Shown: in pieces, positions 24,567 to 37,400 of the stretch
Numbering within the stretch: position 1 is the first letter of the stretch
Layout: each line of letters opens with the position of its first letter
Source of the DNA: Fremontodendron californicum
Lineage: Eukaryota; Streptophyta; Magnoliopsida; Malvales; Malvaceae
Length of the DNA: 64,000 nucleotides
NCBI GenBank assembly: GCA_030761205.1
Contig: JAULJL010000017.1
Coordinates: 5,962,001 to 6,026,000 of the forward strand
Direction of reading: 5' to 3'
Position numbers and translations under genes: made by a program
Notes under the pieces: generated by a model
The model's input: only the letters and a program-made list of their open reading frames with translations
What the model was told of the DNA's origin: nothing
Databases searched by the model: none

Positions 24567-24950
24567 TTTTGTGGTAGCCTCCAATATCAATGGAGTTTGT
24601 TGTTGTTGTTGTTCATCTGCTGCCATCGTGTTCATACTACAACAAATAATAAATTGTAAGTCCATAGCAGGTATTATGATTTTGTATATGTCATTCTTGT
24701 ATAAATATTTGAGCTTCCAATACCAGTAATCCAGATGGATGAAAGAAAAGACTGCGGGTTGCCGCGGATTTCCTTATTTGAATATTGATGAAGATGTTGG
24801 AGTTTTGGAGATTTTGGAGATTTTGTTCAAATCATATAGGAATAGAATTATCAGAATGTATAGCATACTATTCTGCCTTAAGGTGTGTGGAAACTGGAAA
24901 GGCAATTCTATTGCCAACTGTTGTAGGATAGCTAAACAATACCTAAGACA

Positions 24951-24982
24951 AGTATGTATGTATGTATGTATGTATATATATA
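24951..24982. repeat. (GTAT)n/(TA)n microsatellite
   Basis: About six GTAT units run into a short TA tract, 3' of the VPS62 gene and 5' of the COA1-like gene. It is a simple sequence repeat with no other content. Confidence 0.8.
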
Positions 24983-25446
24983 GACTTTCAGATTCTACTT
25001 ATTTGCTCCAAGTGATTTTCTCCATCTTGTGTTAATACTTTTTCTTCTTCCACTGAAGCAGATGTTATTTTGTTTTCTCATATAGCTTACGTTATTTGGA
25101 CTTTTCATTTTTCCTATAATATTTATGTTTAACTGATACATATTCAAATATGACTATGTGATATGATTTTTTAAATAGATGGAAAAATTAAAAAAAAAAA
25201 TTGAACATACTCAGATCGAACACATACATTTATTCAACACTTATCCCGAATCCGAATAATAAAAGGAATAGTTAAAACCTTAAAATATCAACAAACTTCC
25301 CCTGCATATTGGCAAATTTCAACACTTTAATTTCATCCCAATTAGAATAGTAATTGTTACTATTATTAATAAAAATAAAATCTCTGTATAATAATTTATA
25401 GTTAAACAAAGATTGGCCCTTAACTCAGCTCATAGCAAAGAGGGAT

Positions 25447-28400
25447 ATGTTGGCGAGAAGGTTGTTTCTTTCTTCAAGAGTTCTCCATCTTGGAAGGTTT
25501 TCAGGTACACATTTTGCCTCAGCTTTTCCACTCACTTTTCTTTCTTATTTGAGTTTCAAGTTTTAGCATTTTGTTTTTTTTTTTGGAATTGAATTAGCGG
25601 TCAATCTTCACCAAGAGTTTTTGTCAGATACTAAAAGTGGGTTAGTACCCAAATCAGGAAAAATCAAGCGACTTTAATTTATTTATACTTTGACTTGTTG
25701 ATAAAAATTTGCCCAAGTTGCTTTTTGTGCTCAGTGTCAAATCCCAGACATAGAATTAGAATTTCAATGTTTAGATAGTTCCTTTTGAGTTGTCAAACTG
25801 TTTTTTGTAACATACAAGTTGAAGTTTTTGTTCAAGTGGCTGTAATTTTTATTGTTGTGGTTTTAGGCTCGTCCAAAAAGACAAGTTAAACTTCATCATA
25901 TTTTACTTATTTGATTGTATTATGCAGCACTGGAAATTCTGTGAATGAAGAAAAGAGCAAGTCATTTGCTCGTAAAGCCGTGTCTTTTGTCTTGATTATT
26001 GTAACGGGTGGTGTTGCCTTGAGTGCTCTTGATGACCTAGCCATCTACCATGGCTGTAGCAGGTATGTTCCATGCATCTGGAACTGCTATTGAGTTTTAT
26101 TAATTTAAGGACTTTGCTTTTCAAATAAGCAAAACGAGATTGTTGCATTTGGCTGGGCATGAAAACAATGTTCTTTTACTATGTTTTCTTGGTTAGTGCT
26201 TACTGTATTTGTGGTAATTTTAATCATGTAGCTTAGTTGAATGAGATGTGCCGCTGTGAGAGTCAGTTGATCCTTGAGAAAACTATGAATTAGCTTTTAG
26301 GGGCCATGATGAGATGTTATTGAATTTGTTTTTCCATTTTGCCTTGTGTTTGCTCCCTTGATACCATCTCTGTTGTGAAACTGCAAAACTGGGTCGTAAC
26401 TCACATGATTTGTGCTGGTGGCAGGTGTGTGTATGTTGCTCCGACTCTTCATTTTTCTTGAAGTACCCGTGTCCGACTGATAACTCGTATAATTATATAG
26501 TTTTTAGTTATGTTTTATTATTGTTTTGTGTCAAATACGAGTTATTATTGTTTAGTCTAATTGTGTTTATGATCTTTTATATTTTTATGTTGTAGACACC
26601 TAATTTTGTCCGGACCACTAAACAGGTATATTTTCTTCCCATATTGATGTTCCCAAGTGTAAAAAGACTGTTTTCATCCTGCAGGTGGTACTCCGAAACT
26701 TAGTTTAAGAGGGCGAGCACAAAAAGTCAAACTTGAAAAAAAGTCAACCCCGAAAAAGTCAACCCCAGAAAGTCAACTACTGAAAAAGTCAACCCACTTT
26801 CAAAATCAAGATTTTAAGTTCAATTGAAAAATGACGAAAGAATTTTGATAATCCGAGGTCTACATTGAAAGATATGGAGTTCGGAAGTTGGGATTTGGAG
26901 ATTCAGTAGAAAGGAAACCCTAATCCGAGAAATTTGGGGAAAAGTGCTTAAACGATCAAACTGGTCGAAATTGAAGGTTCCAAATGAAAGATAAGCACTG
27001 ACTACGGGTAATGGAGAAGTCACTTGCAAGAAAAACCGAAAAAAAAGTCAATCCGGGAGAAAACCGAGAATTAGGGTTTTTAGTGGATTTCGGTGAAATC
27101 GGGAAGAATCACAGAAATGGCCCGACTTGGTAAGACCAAAGCCCCCAATGGATGAGGAATGATTAAAAAGGATGGCCCAAGGCTCAGATTGAAGAAAATC
27201 TGAAAATCGGACTTGTTTTGAGCAAAACCGGGTTTCGGAGGTTAAAGGGTAAAATTGGAAAAATTTGGGAAAAATAGCAAATGGACTCCGAAAATTATGG
27301 AAAATTTGTCAATCTCATTCTTAAATCATTTGAAAGAGATTGGCGAAAGAAAATCTTGATTCCGAGTTCGTTTGCAAAATGGCCAAATCCCGGGCTTCTT
27401 ATGCAGTAATTCAAAAAGATAAATCCCGGAAAAATAGCAAATGGACTCCAAAAATTCTGAAATTTGGCAAATCTCATTTTTAAATTATTTGGAAGAGATT
27501 AGCGAAAGAAAATCTTGATTCCGAGTTCGTTTGCAAAATGGCCAAATCCCGGGCCTCCTATGCAGTAATTCAAGCCGATAAATCCCGAAAAAATACCAAA
27601 CGAGCTCCAAAAATTATGAAAACTTCCAGATCACACTTTTTAATTATTTTGAAGATTTTGGTGAAGAAAAATCTTGATTTGGAGCTCGTTTAAAAAATTG
27701 CAAAAAGTAGGGGCATAAAAGGACATTTTGGGAAGAAAAAATCCAAATAAATAGCAAACGGACTCGGATAATTTTGAAAACTTCCAGAACTCAATATTTT
27801 ATTATTTTGGAAGTATTAAAAAAAGAAAAATTGAATTTGGAGTCCGTTTGATATTTACTTGCATCCGAGGGGCAAAATGGTCATTTCACCCAAGCAACCG
27901 AAAAGGGCTTTTTTGGCCCTTCAAAAAATCAGAGTTGGGCTGGAAAAGAGAAGTGCTGGCATGCCCAAGCCCAAAGGAAGGAGGAAGCTTATGATCTTTT
28001 TCAATCAAGTGGTTAAAAATCAAGAGTTAGTTAACCATTCTCTTTGATCAAGCCATGGTGATTAAACCACATAGGTTAAGAAAGATGTCAACATTATTTT
28101 TGCATAGCTGTAATTTGAGAGGGCTGAGATGCTAATCTAAAGGTGGTAATTTCATGACTTTTCATCTTGAATTATTGTCCATTTGATGGAAATTAGGTTA
28201 CACAAAAATGACAACATCTTGGAGGCTATATAACCATGCATTAAGGCTAGCCCTAAGGGAAGGGAGGCAGATTTTGGTTTCTTCTTTTCCATTTTGGCTG
28301 TTTTCTCTTAGTTTTTCTTAGTTTTTATCTTCTTGGTTGAGAGCAAAAAAAGAAAAGTTTAGAAAAAAAGGAAAGTTTGAAGAGAAAAGCTTGAAATATT

Positions 28401-31400
28401 AGCTTCTTGAGGTTGCTCTTGAGCACCAACTCTTGCACTTTCATTTTCTATTCTTGATTTTTGCTATTTTAATCTCTACTTGGTGAGTTTTCATTTTAAA
28501 ATAATGTTTCTTGTTCTTCCTTCATTTCCTTTCTTAAGTTATTTTTTTTACATTTTTTTTTACAATAAACTCACCATGGCCAAATGGCCTACATTATTTA
28601 TTTTAAGTTGTTGTTTCAATTCATTTTACCATATTGTTTATGCTATTTTCTTTGTTTTTGATGTTTTAAGTGTTATGTTATTTCATGTTCTTAAGTTATA
28701 TTTAATTTGGTTGCTTTGTTTGTTGCCATTTATGTCTTAGATATCATGTTTTTGCATTTTTAATTTTCTGTTTTCATGTTGTTTAAATTTGAGCATGTTT
28801 TAGAGTTAGCATATTAAGTGTTTGTGAAAATGCTTGTGTGATTCTTTGCATGATTCTTGTTTTATATCTTAGTGAGCATGTTTTAGATTTGGTATATTAG
28901 GTGTTTGTGAAAATGCTTGTGTGATTTTTGTGTTATGACTTAGTTTTTCATGCTAGCATACCAAGTGTTTGTGAAAATGCCATGCTTGTTGGAGCTTGAG
29001 GCCATTTGGCTACTCCATATGTTTTGCATTGTGTGTTGTATTTTTGTCATGCTAGTTGTTAGGTTTTTGCATTTGCATGATATTTGGTTGGATTTTTGAA
29101 TTAAGCATGCCTTGTGTTTGTGAAAATGCCATGCATATCTTAGGTCTAGGTTGCATTTATTGCCATGCAAGTTCATGTTAGGTCTAGGCCATATTATTTA
29201 TGTCATGCATTTTCCTTATATTTAGTTTTAAATCCATGCATTTCATGCATTATGTTTGCTGCATTATTTCATGCATTTCATGTTCATACCACTTGAATAA
29301 TGACTTGAGCCAATTGATGGTTCAAAGTCATGCTCTCTTGAGCACACTTGTGGAAAATTAAGTTTGTCAAGTTGATTATTCTACCTTTGTGATTTTTTTT
29401 ACTTAGCCATTTTTTATCTAACTTTCAAAAAGTCCTAGCTACTGCTTTCAAGTCATTTTATGAGTTTCAAATATTTTTACTTTGATTTTTAAATGATTTT
29501 ATCAAAGACAAAAAAATGTGCTGGCAAAGCAGTTTTTTTCTCCTCCAAAAACTCGTACATCTCTGATTTTTCTGGGAATTCATCTTTGATCAGAAAATTA
29601 AGCCGATTTTTTATCGTGTAGTTTTACATGTCCTGAGTCTCCAGTAATTTTTTCAGAATTTTTGGAATTTTTAGAAATAGGGTAAAAAATCGTGGATTAA
29701 AACTGGACAGTGGAGTCAGAATTGAATTTAAAGAAAAACAAAGCAGTTTTTTCTCCTCCAAAAACTCGTACATCTCTGATTTTTCTGGGAATTCATTTTT
29801 GATCAGAAAATTAAGCCGATTTTTTATCGTGTAGTTTTACATGTCCTGAGTCTCCAGTAATTTTTTCAGAAGTTTTGGAATTTTTAAAAATAGGGTAAAA
29901 AATCGTGGATTAAAACTGGACAGTGGAGTCAGAATTGAATTTAAAGAAAAACAAAGCAGTTTTTTTTTCTCCTCCAAAAACTCATATATCTCTGATTTTT
30001 CTGGGAATTCATCTTTGATTCAAAAATTAAGCCGATTTTTTCTCGTATAGTTTTACATGTCCTGAGTCTCCAGTATTTTTTTCAGAATTTTTGGAATTTT
30101 TAAAAATAGGGTAAAATATCGTGGATTAAAACTGGACAGTGGAGTCAGAATTGAATTTAAAGAGAAACCATTTTTCTGTTTTGGTTAATTTACTTAGAGT
30201 GGGCTGATTAGGAGGGTTAGCTACTGACTTAGGGTAGTTTCTAAGCCTTTTTAAACTCTAAAAATGGTTTTTCAAGTCTCGGGTTAAGGGTAGTCAAGTC
30301 CGGATTTTTAAACTTAGGAAATTAGAGCCATTTAAAAAAAATTTAGCCCAGTTTTTATTCAAGCTTCTCAAAATTGTTTTCAAACAATCACAAAGTATTT
30401 TGGTTTTAGAATATTTAATTTGACATATTTTCCTAAGGTAGCCGGATATCTTTTTAGATATACGGATTTCCTTAATTAAAGGAAAAAATACATTTCATGC
30501 ATTGCATTTTTATTTTTATGCATATTATATGATAGCATTATTTTATTCCATGTCATTTAAATTATATGCCATATCATTCATGTTTGCCATGTCATTTAGG
30601 TTGCATTATGTTATTTAGATTTTGCTATGTCATTTTATTTATGTCATGCATATACATATTCATTTATTTTAAATGTTTTCAAAAAGATAATGGTTTTCAA
30701 TAAAAAATATAAAGATATTCCCGAGTTAAAATAATTCATGAGTTCTCTACCGGGTTTGCTGGAGGGAATATCATCAATTATCATTAATAAAGGAATATCT
30801 TTCTTTCAAAAAAGAGAATGATTCGGAAAGTTTTCCAAAACTAATAAAAATTTATATATTTTGCCACGTTTGTTGGGGAATATAGGAAAATTTTGAATTT
30901 ATAAATTCCGGATCATTTTCAATAAAAAATGGAATTATTTTTTTTAAATTGGGAATTAACTTGAAATACTAAATTTAAAACCAACTTTTACCGAGACTTG
31001 AGATAACACACGATTAATAAGGTACCGATTTATACGGGCGTTGTGGGGGTGCTAATCCTTCCCTGCACGTAACCGACTCCCGAACCCGCTTCTTTGATTT
31101 CTCTGGTTTAAAACGCAGACTTGAAATTGGTTTTTAAAATGTTTTAATTAATTTTTAAAATATTTTATAAAACCGGTTTTAATAGGTGGCCGATCACACC
31201 TAGCTAAAAAAGATTGGTGGCGACTCCATGTCTTTTAAGGTCATTTTCAAAACCTTCATTTTTTTAGAGGAATTAAGTCGACTTTTCCTCGGTTTTTTTT
31301 AATGTCACGCCTAACGAATACTAAAGTCTTGCGATGAGACTCGTCGTTATTTTTTTAGGTTGCGACAGCTTGGCGACTCCGCTGGGGACATATTAGAGAG

Positions 31401-34400
31401 TTAGGCCTAGAATTAGTCGTGTGTTATCAAAGTCTCGGTTTTGTTGGTTTAATTGGTATTTGATTTTAATTCCCACATTTTTTTAATAAGGAGAATTTTG
31501 AAAATAATAAATTGTTTTTAAATATGTTCATACTCATGTGCATGCATTTTATTTTTGTTCTCTAGTTATTTAAGGTTGTATATTATAATTGCTTGTTGGT
31601 TAATGCGTTACACTATTCTTGAATGTTTTAATTGCTAGGGCATTTAGAATAAGGTTTGTAGAATAGGTGGTGAAAGGTTTATTATTCCTCCACACACACT
31701 ACACGTGCATTTGCATAACATGAATCCTATACCCGGGTTCCGTCCTTTTAAGTGGGAGTAAAGTAACTACGCCTTCGTGATTGATCCTCCGTATGGGCTA
31801 GTGAAACACTTTCGGAGTATAAAGTACCTAATGCCTTCGTGATGATCCTCCGCATGGGCATAGGAAAATATACTCTAACGAATTGAACCCGCTTTTATCG
31901 GGGTGCCTTACTAGCCTTCACCGGCGACAGTGAGGAACAATTCAGAGCCTTAGAACCGATTCATCCTCATATAGTGAACCTAGGCGAAGCCATGCCGGAT
32001 TTCCGTTAGATATACCGAAAATAGGAACACATAGAGGGACAGTTCTAAACCTTTTGTTACCTATTTTACACTCCGAATAAGTGTGGTAGATCGGGCAACG
32101 ATGTACGTACATCGCCCGTAATAAATGTGATACTCCGCCTCGAAGACATCATGATGCCTAAATAAGCAGATATTGCTGGGGCAGATGTTCATTAGCTGTT
32201 TTTTTATAAAAAAAAAAAAAATCTTTTTTCAAGCATTTTGCATGTTGCACATTTCATACATGTGTGAATAGAGCATGTACATTTTTGGTTGTGTTATTGA
32301 TCTCATTCTTTGCAATAAACAGTTGGTAATTTCATTTGATGATTTCATAAAACCGGTAGTGTCACATGAACATTTGCATATGGTACCATAGTGGGATCCA
32401 CCCTGAAATTCTTTTGAAAATAATGTGATTGGTTTTTCATAAATAAAAAAAAAACACAAAAAAAAGCATCTTAAAAAAAAATCATAAATTAGGAGGCAAA
32501 TCTTGCATAATGAGATTTTTGAATAATCAAGATTTAGGTCCCACCAATTTCGTGTAATCATTGGTTAATTTATTTGTGTCATTTTGACATCGTGTTACAG
32601 TCATAACATGCATGATTATTCATTGTAGAATACATTTGTGATATACATGGTCATTCTTTGTACCTACCTTTGTATTAATTCATTTATTCTTAGCATGTAT
32701 CATTTTGACATCATAGCATGCATGGTCATTCATTGTAGGACACGTTTATGACATGCATAGTCATTATCTGTATATACCTGGCATTAAATTGCATCCATAG
32801 CATACATAGTCATCATAATTTCTCTGTATATGTTCATGCATTAATCATCAATTTATTCATGCACATAGGAATAGAGCGTGTACATTCATAATCTTAATCT
32901 CATGACATTTTCATTTGCATGAAAGGGGTTCGAGATATGAGGAATGAATCGGATGAACGATTGGGTGCTTTGGAACGCAATCAAGATGAATATGGACATG
33001 AAATCCGAGAGGTGAAGGAACAACTTGCCAAATTGCTGAAAATGGTTGAGGATATGGGTAACAGTAAAGGTGAACTTTCTCAGGGCTTCGCATCATCTTC
33101 GGATCAACCAAAACCATTAGGTCCAGAACATACAATCCTTGCTGGATCCTGCACTTGTCAATGCCACAAAGGTTGCAATCCTGATGAAATTGTGGACAAA
33201 TCATGAAAATAATTAAACCTGAAAGCCTGATACCAAAGACAGAAACCTCGAATCCAGTACCATACCTGCAAACTGTTCTAGGTCCAAACCAGTATCCCCA
33301 CCCTACTATGGTCCAATCGTCCATTGGGACGACCACTACGGGATTCCTGAATCCGACTCCATCGTTACCAACTACCAGTTCATACTATTTCCCTCATCAA
33401 TCACCTTATCCAGTACCTGAGATAGGAACCTCGAGCTATGTACAACCTCCAAAGGCCCCGTGTCCAAATCCATACCCTTACCATGCTGTTCCGCCACATC
33501 CCCATGTAAACACTCCGGTTCGAACCTTAGTGCTACCACCAAGTGCCCCAACTCCTAGGCCATGTGTGACTAAGAAACGATCCCAGAATAAGACCCAAAT
33601 GCATTTTGATCCCATTCCAATCAGCTACCAAGAGCTCCTCCCTATACTGATCCAAAATCACATGGTTGCCTGTGTCCCATTGAAACCCCTGTTACCACCA
33701 TATCCAATGTGGTATAATCCAAATGAAAGATGTGATTATCACTGTGGAATTGTTGGCCATAGCATCGAAGATTGTATAGCAGTCAAAAGGAAAGTGCAAG
33801 CTCTCATAGATGCCAAGTGGTTGGATCCAACGACACTGATTGATAAAGGACTGGGAAAACGCCATTAGGATTGGGAGATTTACAACATTGAAGTGGAAAG
33901 ACTTCGGTCTTATATGATGTAATAGGATTTCACTTTTTCAGTAGCCGGCTCTTATAGCCTTAGGATGCTAGGAAGAATAAAGTGCTTGTAAAGACAGTTT
34001 TAACTACTGCTCAAATTTTGTAAAACATGGTTTATACCATTGTGAACATTGATATGGGAATGAATTGAGTATGCTTCAAATTTATAAGATGTTGATGATT
34101 AAGTTCCTCTGATTCTTATTTCCTCCGTGATATCTTCCCCTTTGCATTTTGCATCCCATCAATTATTTGTCAGGTTGCATTCATAACAAACATAGTCAGC
34201 ATAATTTCTTTGTATATGTTCATGCATTAATTTGCTTATTACATACATCATGTTAGCACTAGGTCGCATTCATGACACACATGGTTAGCATGATTTTCTT
34301 TGTATATACTCTATATCAATCATTCATTGTTTGCATGTATCATAATTGACACCGTGTTGCATTCATAGGATATATGATCATTCATTGGGAAACATGCTAA

Positions 34401-37400
34401 AATGCACATGATCAGTCATTGCATATATCCATGTGTTGATTTGTTTATTCTTTGTTTGCAACATGTTGGCATTGTGATTGCATTTATCACATATATGGTC
34501 AGCATGTTTCCATTGTACATATCCATACATCATATTGTTTAGGCTTCACATGCATGAAATTGCATTCATGGCTCATTCATCATGACATACATTTGGGGGA
34601 AATAAAATAGAAGTTGGCTTGGCTTTAGGAGTCTTTGAAAGAATTTCCATTTCAAATCAGAAGAAGTACTGAGTACACTTTTAATACAGGCCGGTGCTAT
34701 GGAGGATGAACAAGTTGCCCGAATGGAAAAAATGGAAAGGGAACAGAGAGAATTGCGAGAACAGCTAGCAAAATCTCAAGCAGAATCTAAGGATCAGATG
34801 ACTAAACTGATGGAGCTAATGTCTGCTGTAATGAAGGGAAAAGGATACACCGAAAACTTTGTCGCCGGAGAAGGGTTAGAGGTACAAAAGGGCCAAGATG
34901 AGGTAGCAATAAGTGATGCCCAGAACACTGTTAACCCCGTCAATGTCCTAAAATCAGATGATCCGGCTGAACAGGCAAAGTTGAAAAGGGTTGCAGTAAA
35001 TGAGGTTGAGTTGGCAGATTCCCAAGGGAAATATCAGTTGTTAGATGAAAGGCTCCGGGCAATAGAAAGAAAAGATGTATTCGGGAGTGTGGAGGCGAAA
35101 GAACGATGCTTGGTCCTCGATTTAGTCATTCCTCCTAAGTTCAAGATCCCTGACTTTGTGAAATATGACGGGACGACCGATCCATCAGCCCACATCACTA
35201 TGTTCTGCCGAAAGATGACAAGTCAGATAGATAATGATAAGCTTTTGATTCACTGCTTTCAGGATAGCCTCAGCGGGTCTGCAATTAGGTGGTATAGTCA
35301 GTTGAGCAAGGATCAGATTCGCTCTTGGAATGATTTGGCTGGGGCTTTTCTAAACCAGTACAAGCATATGACCGACAAGACACTTGATCGTCTCACTTTG
35401 CAAAATATGGAGAAAAAAGCTACTGAGAGCTTCAAAGAATATGCACAACGGTGGATGAGCCTGGCTGCCCAAATACAACCGCCCTTGACACAAAAGGAAA
35501 TCACTATCCTTTTTGTGAATACACTGCACGCCCCGTACTATGACAGACTTGTCGGCAATGCTTCGAAGAATTTTGCGAACATGGTAATTTCAGGGGAGAT
35601 GATTGAGAATGCTATCAAGAATGGGAAACTTGAAAGAGAAGGAACATCCAATACCGAGAGAAATAAGGCACCAAGAAAGAAAGAGGAAGATGTCCAAACT
35701 ATGGAAGATTTCATCCCATATTCCCAATTTCCCTCATACCAATCATGTTACCCTACTGAGGTATCTCCAAGCCTTTATCCTTACCTACCTACCCAAACAC
35801 CTAATCCTATACCAGCCCTTGCAACAAGGCCTACTTCTAGAAAACGACCGCGAGAAAATCAAGAAAGAATTCCAATCCCCATCCCTGACTTACTGCCATT
35901 ACTAATAAAGAATCAGTACCTTACCCCGGTACCTTTGAAAATAGCTCCGAATCCATCAGCAAGGAGTTATGACCCTGACAGCAAGTGTGATTATCACCTA
36001 GGGGTAGTTGGGCATTCAACTGAAAAATGCAGACAACTGAAGGAAATGATTGAAAGTTTTATCCGTGATGGTATTTTGACACCGGAGCTTATCGATCAAT
36101 GGAAGGCCACTTAGCCCTAAATCAATTTCTTTCAGGGTTTTAGGGGGAGAATTACTACCTTTGAAGGATGTCAATAGGAGCATTTTTGACGCATGTAGTT
36201 TTATACACTATGATGATGAAAGCACTTGTCTCATGTTAACATCTACATGAATTAAATGAATTTTAAATGCTTTGTGTTTGTTGTGTTTTAAATAAACGTG
36301 AATTTACAAAAACAAGCATTAAGGAAGTTTTAATAATGGATAGTCTCAAGAAGATTGATGATCAGTGTTAGAAATGACCCAACACCATTCCCCTCCTTTT
36401 TGGGCTTCTCTATACCTAAACCTTGAATCAATAACACTTGAAAGACCTAATGCTTCAAGGAAAAATGAATGAAAAGAGAGAAGCATTGTCATTGCAAAAT
36501 AAGCAAGGATGTAAATCCTAGTCTAGGCTATGAACAAAGGAACGAACTTTTTGAAATTTTTCGAATTCTTTGAAAATCAAACAAATGAGACATTCTTTCA
36601 AGAATCTAGATTTTGATAATTTGGTGTGTGTCAAGATTGTGCTAAAACCATTCATGACCTTTCCCAATAACCACAAAACACTAATTGCCCAAACATCACT
36701 TCATGATTGACATCCTGGGGCACAATGATTAAACTAGATTATCCCTTGTCCCAGAGAAAACCCGTTTTTGGGTCATATTTTCCTTATCTCTTCAAAAAAA
36801 AAACTAAGATTGGAAACTCAGCCTTTTCAAAACAGACCTAGACTTACCATGTTCCTCGTTGATACAAATTCGCATGGATAATCAAATTGGGGCATCATAT
36901 GTGGAAATGATGGATACATAGTGAAGAAGGATGGGCTAATGCATGAATCATTTGGGGCATGCGACGAAAAAAACAAAAAAGAAAAAGAAAAAAAGAAAAA
37001 GAAAAAGAAAAATCATGATACCATGCATATGAGAATTCGGATGATTCCAAAGTGCAAAATGAAATTCTGAATATTTATTTCCCCTGAGGATTGCTTTTCA
37101 ATGAGAATATTTGGGCTTGATATGATGAATGGCCATCTTTCATATCCCTTTCACAAGAAAAAAATTATTATCCATAGTCACCCCTTTTGAGCCAAAAGAA
37201 TTCTTAATTCTTTGAACCCTGATCAAGGATTACCCTCTACACTGGGGGGCAAATGCGAGGAAAGATCTTTTCAAAGATCATTGAGAAATGAGTGACAGCT
37301 CAGGGACAGACACAAAGCAAATGGAGCCCCGAATAAATACGGGCGCACTCTGTCAAAGAAAAAAAGAAGAGGAAAAGATGACGAAATGAAAGCCAAGAAA

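Noticed and set aside
25120..25265. Possible fifth copy of the hAT-like MITE
   Set aside because: Only the part around GAACATACTCAGATCGAACAC resembles the family; ends and duplication are not recognisable, so it is not annotated.
28480..28740. Small open frames repeated exactly at 42791-43051 and elsewhere in the LTRs
   Set aside because: They are frames inside the two LTR copies, with low-complexity products and no domain.
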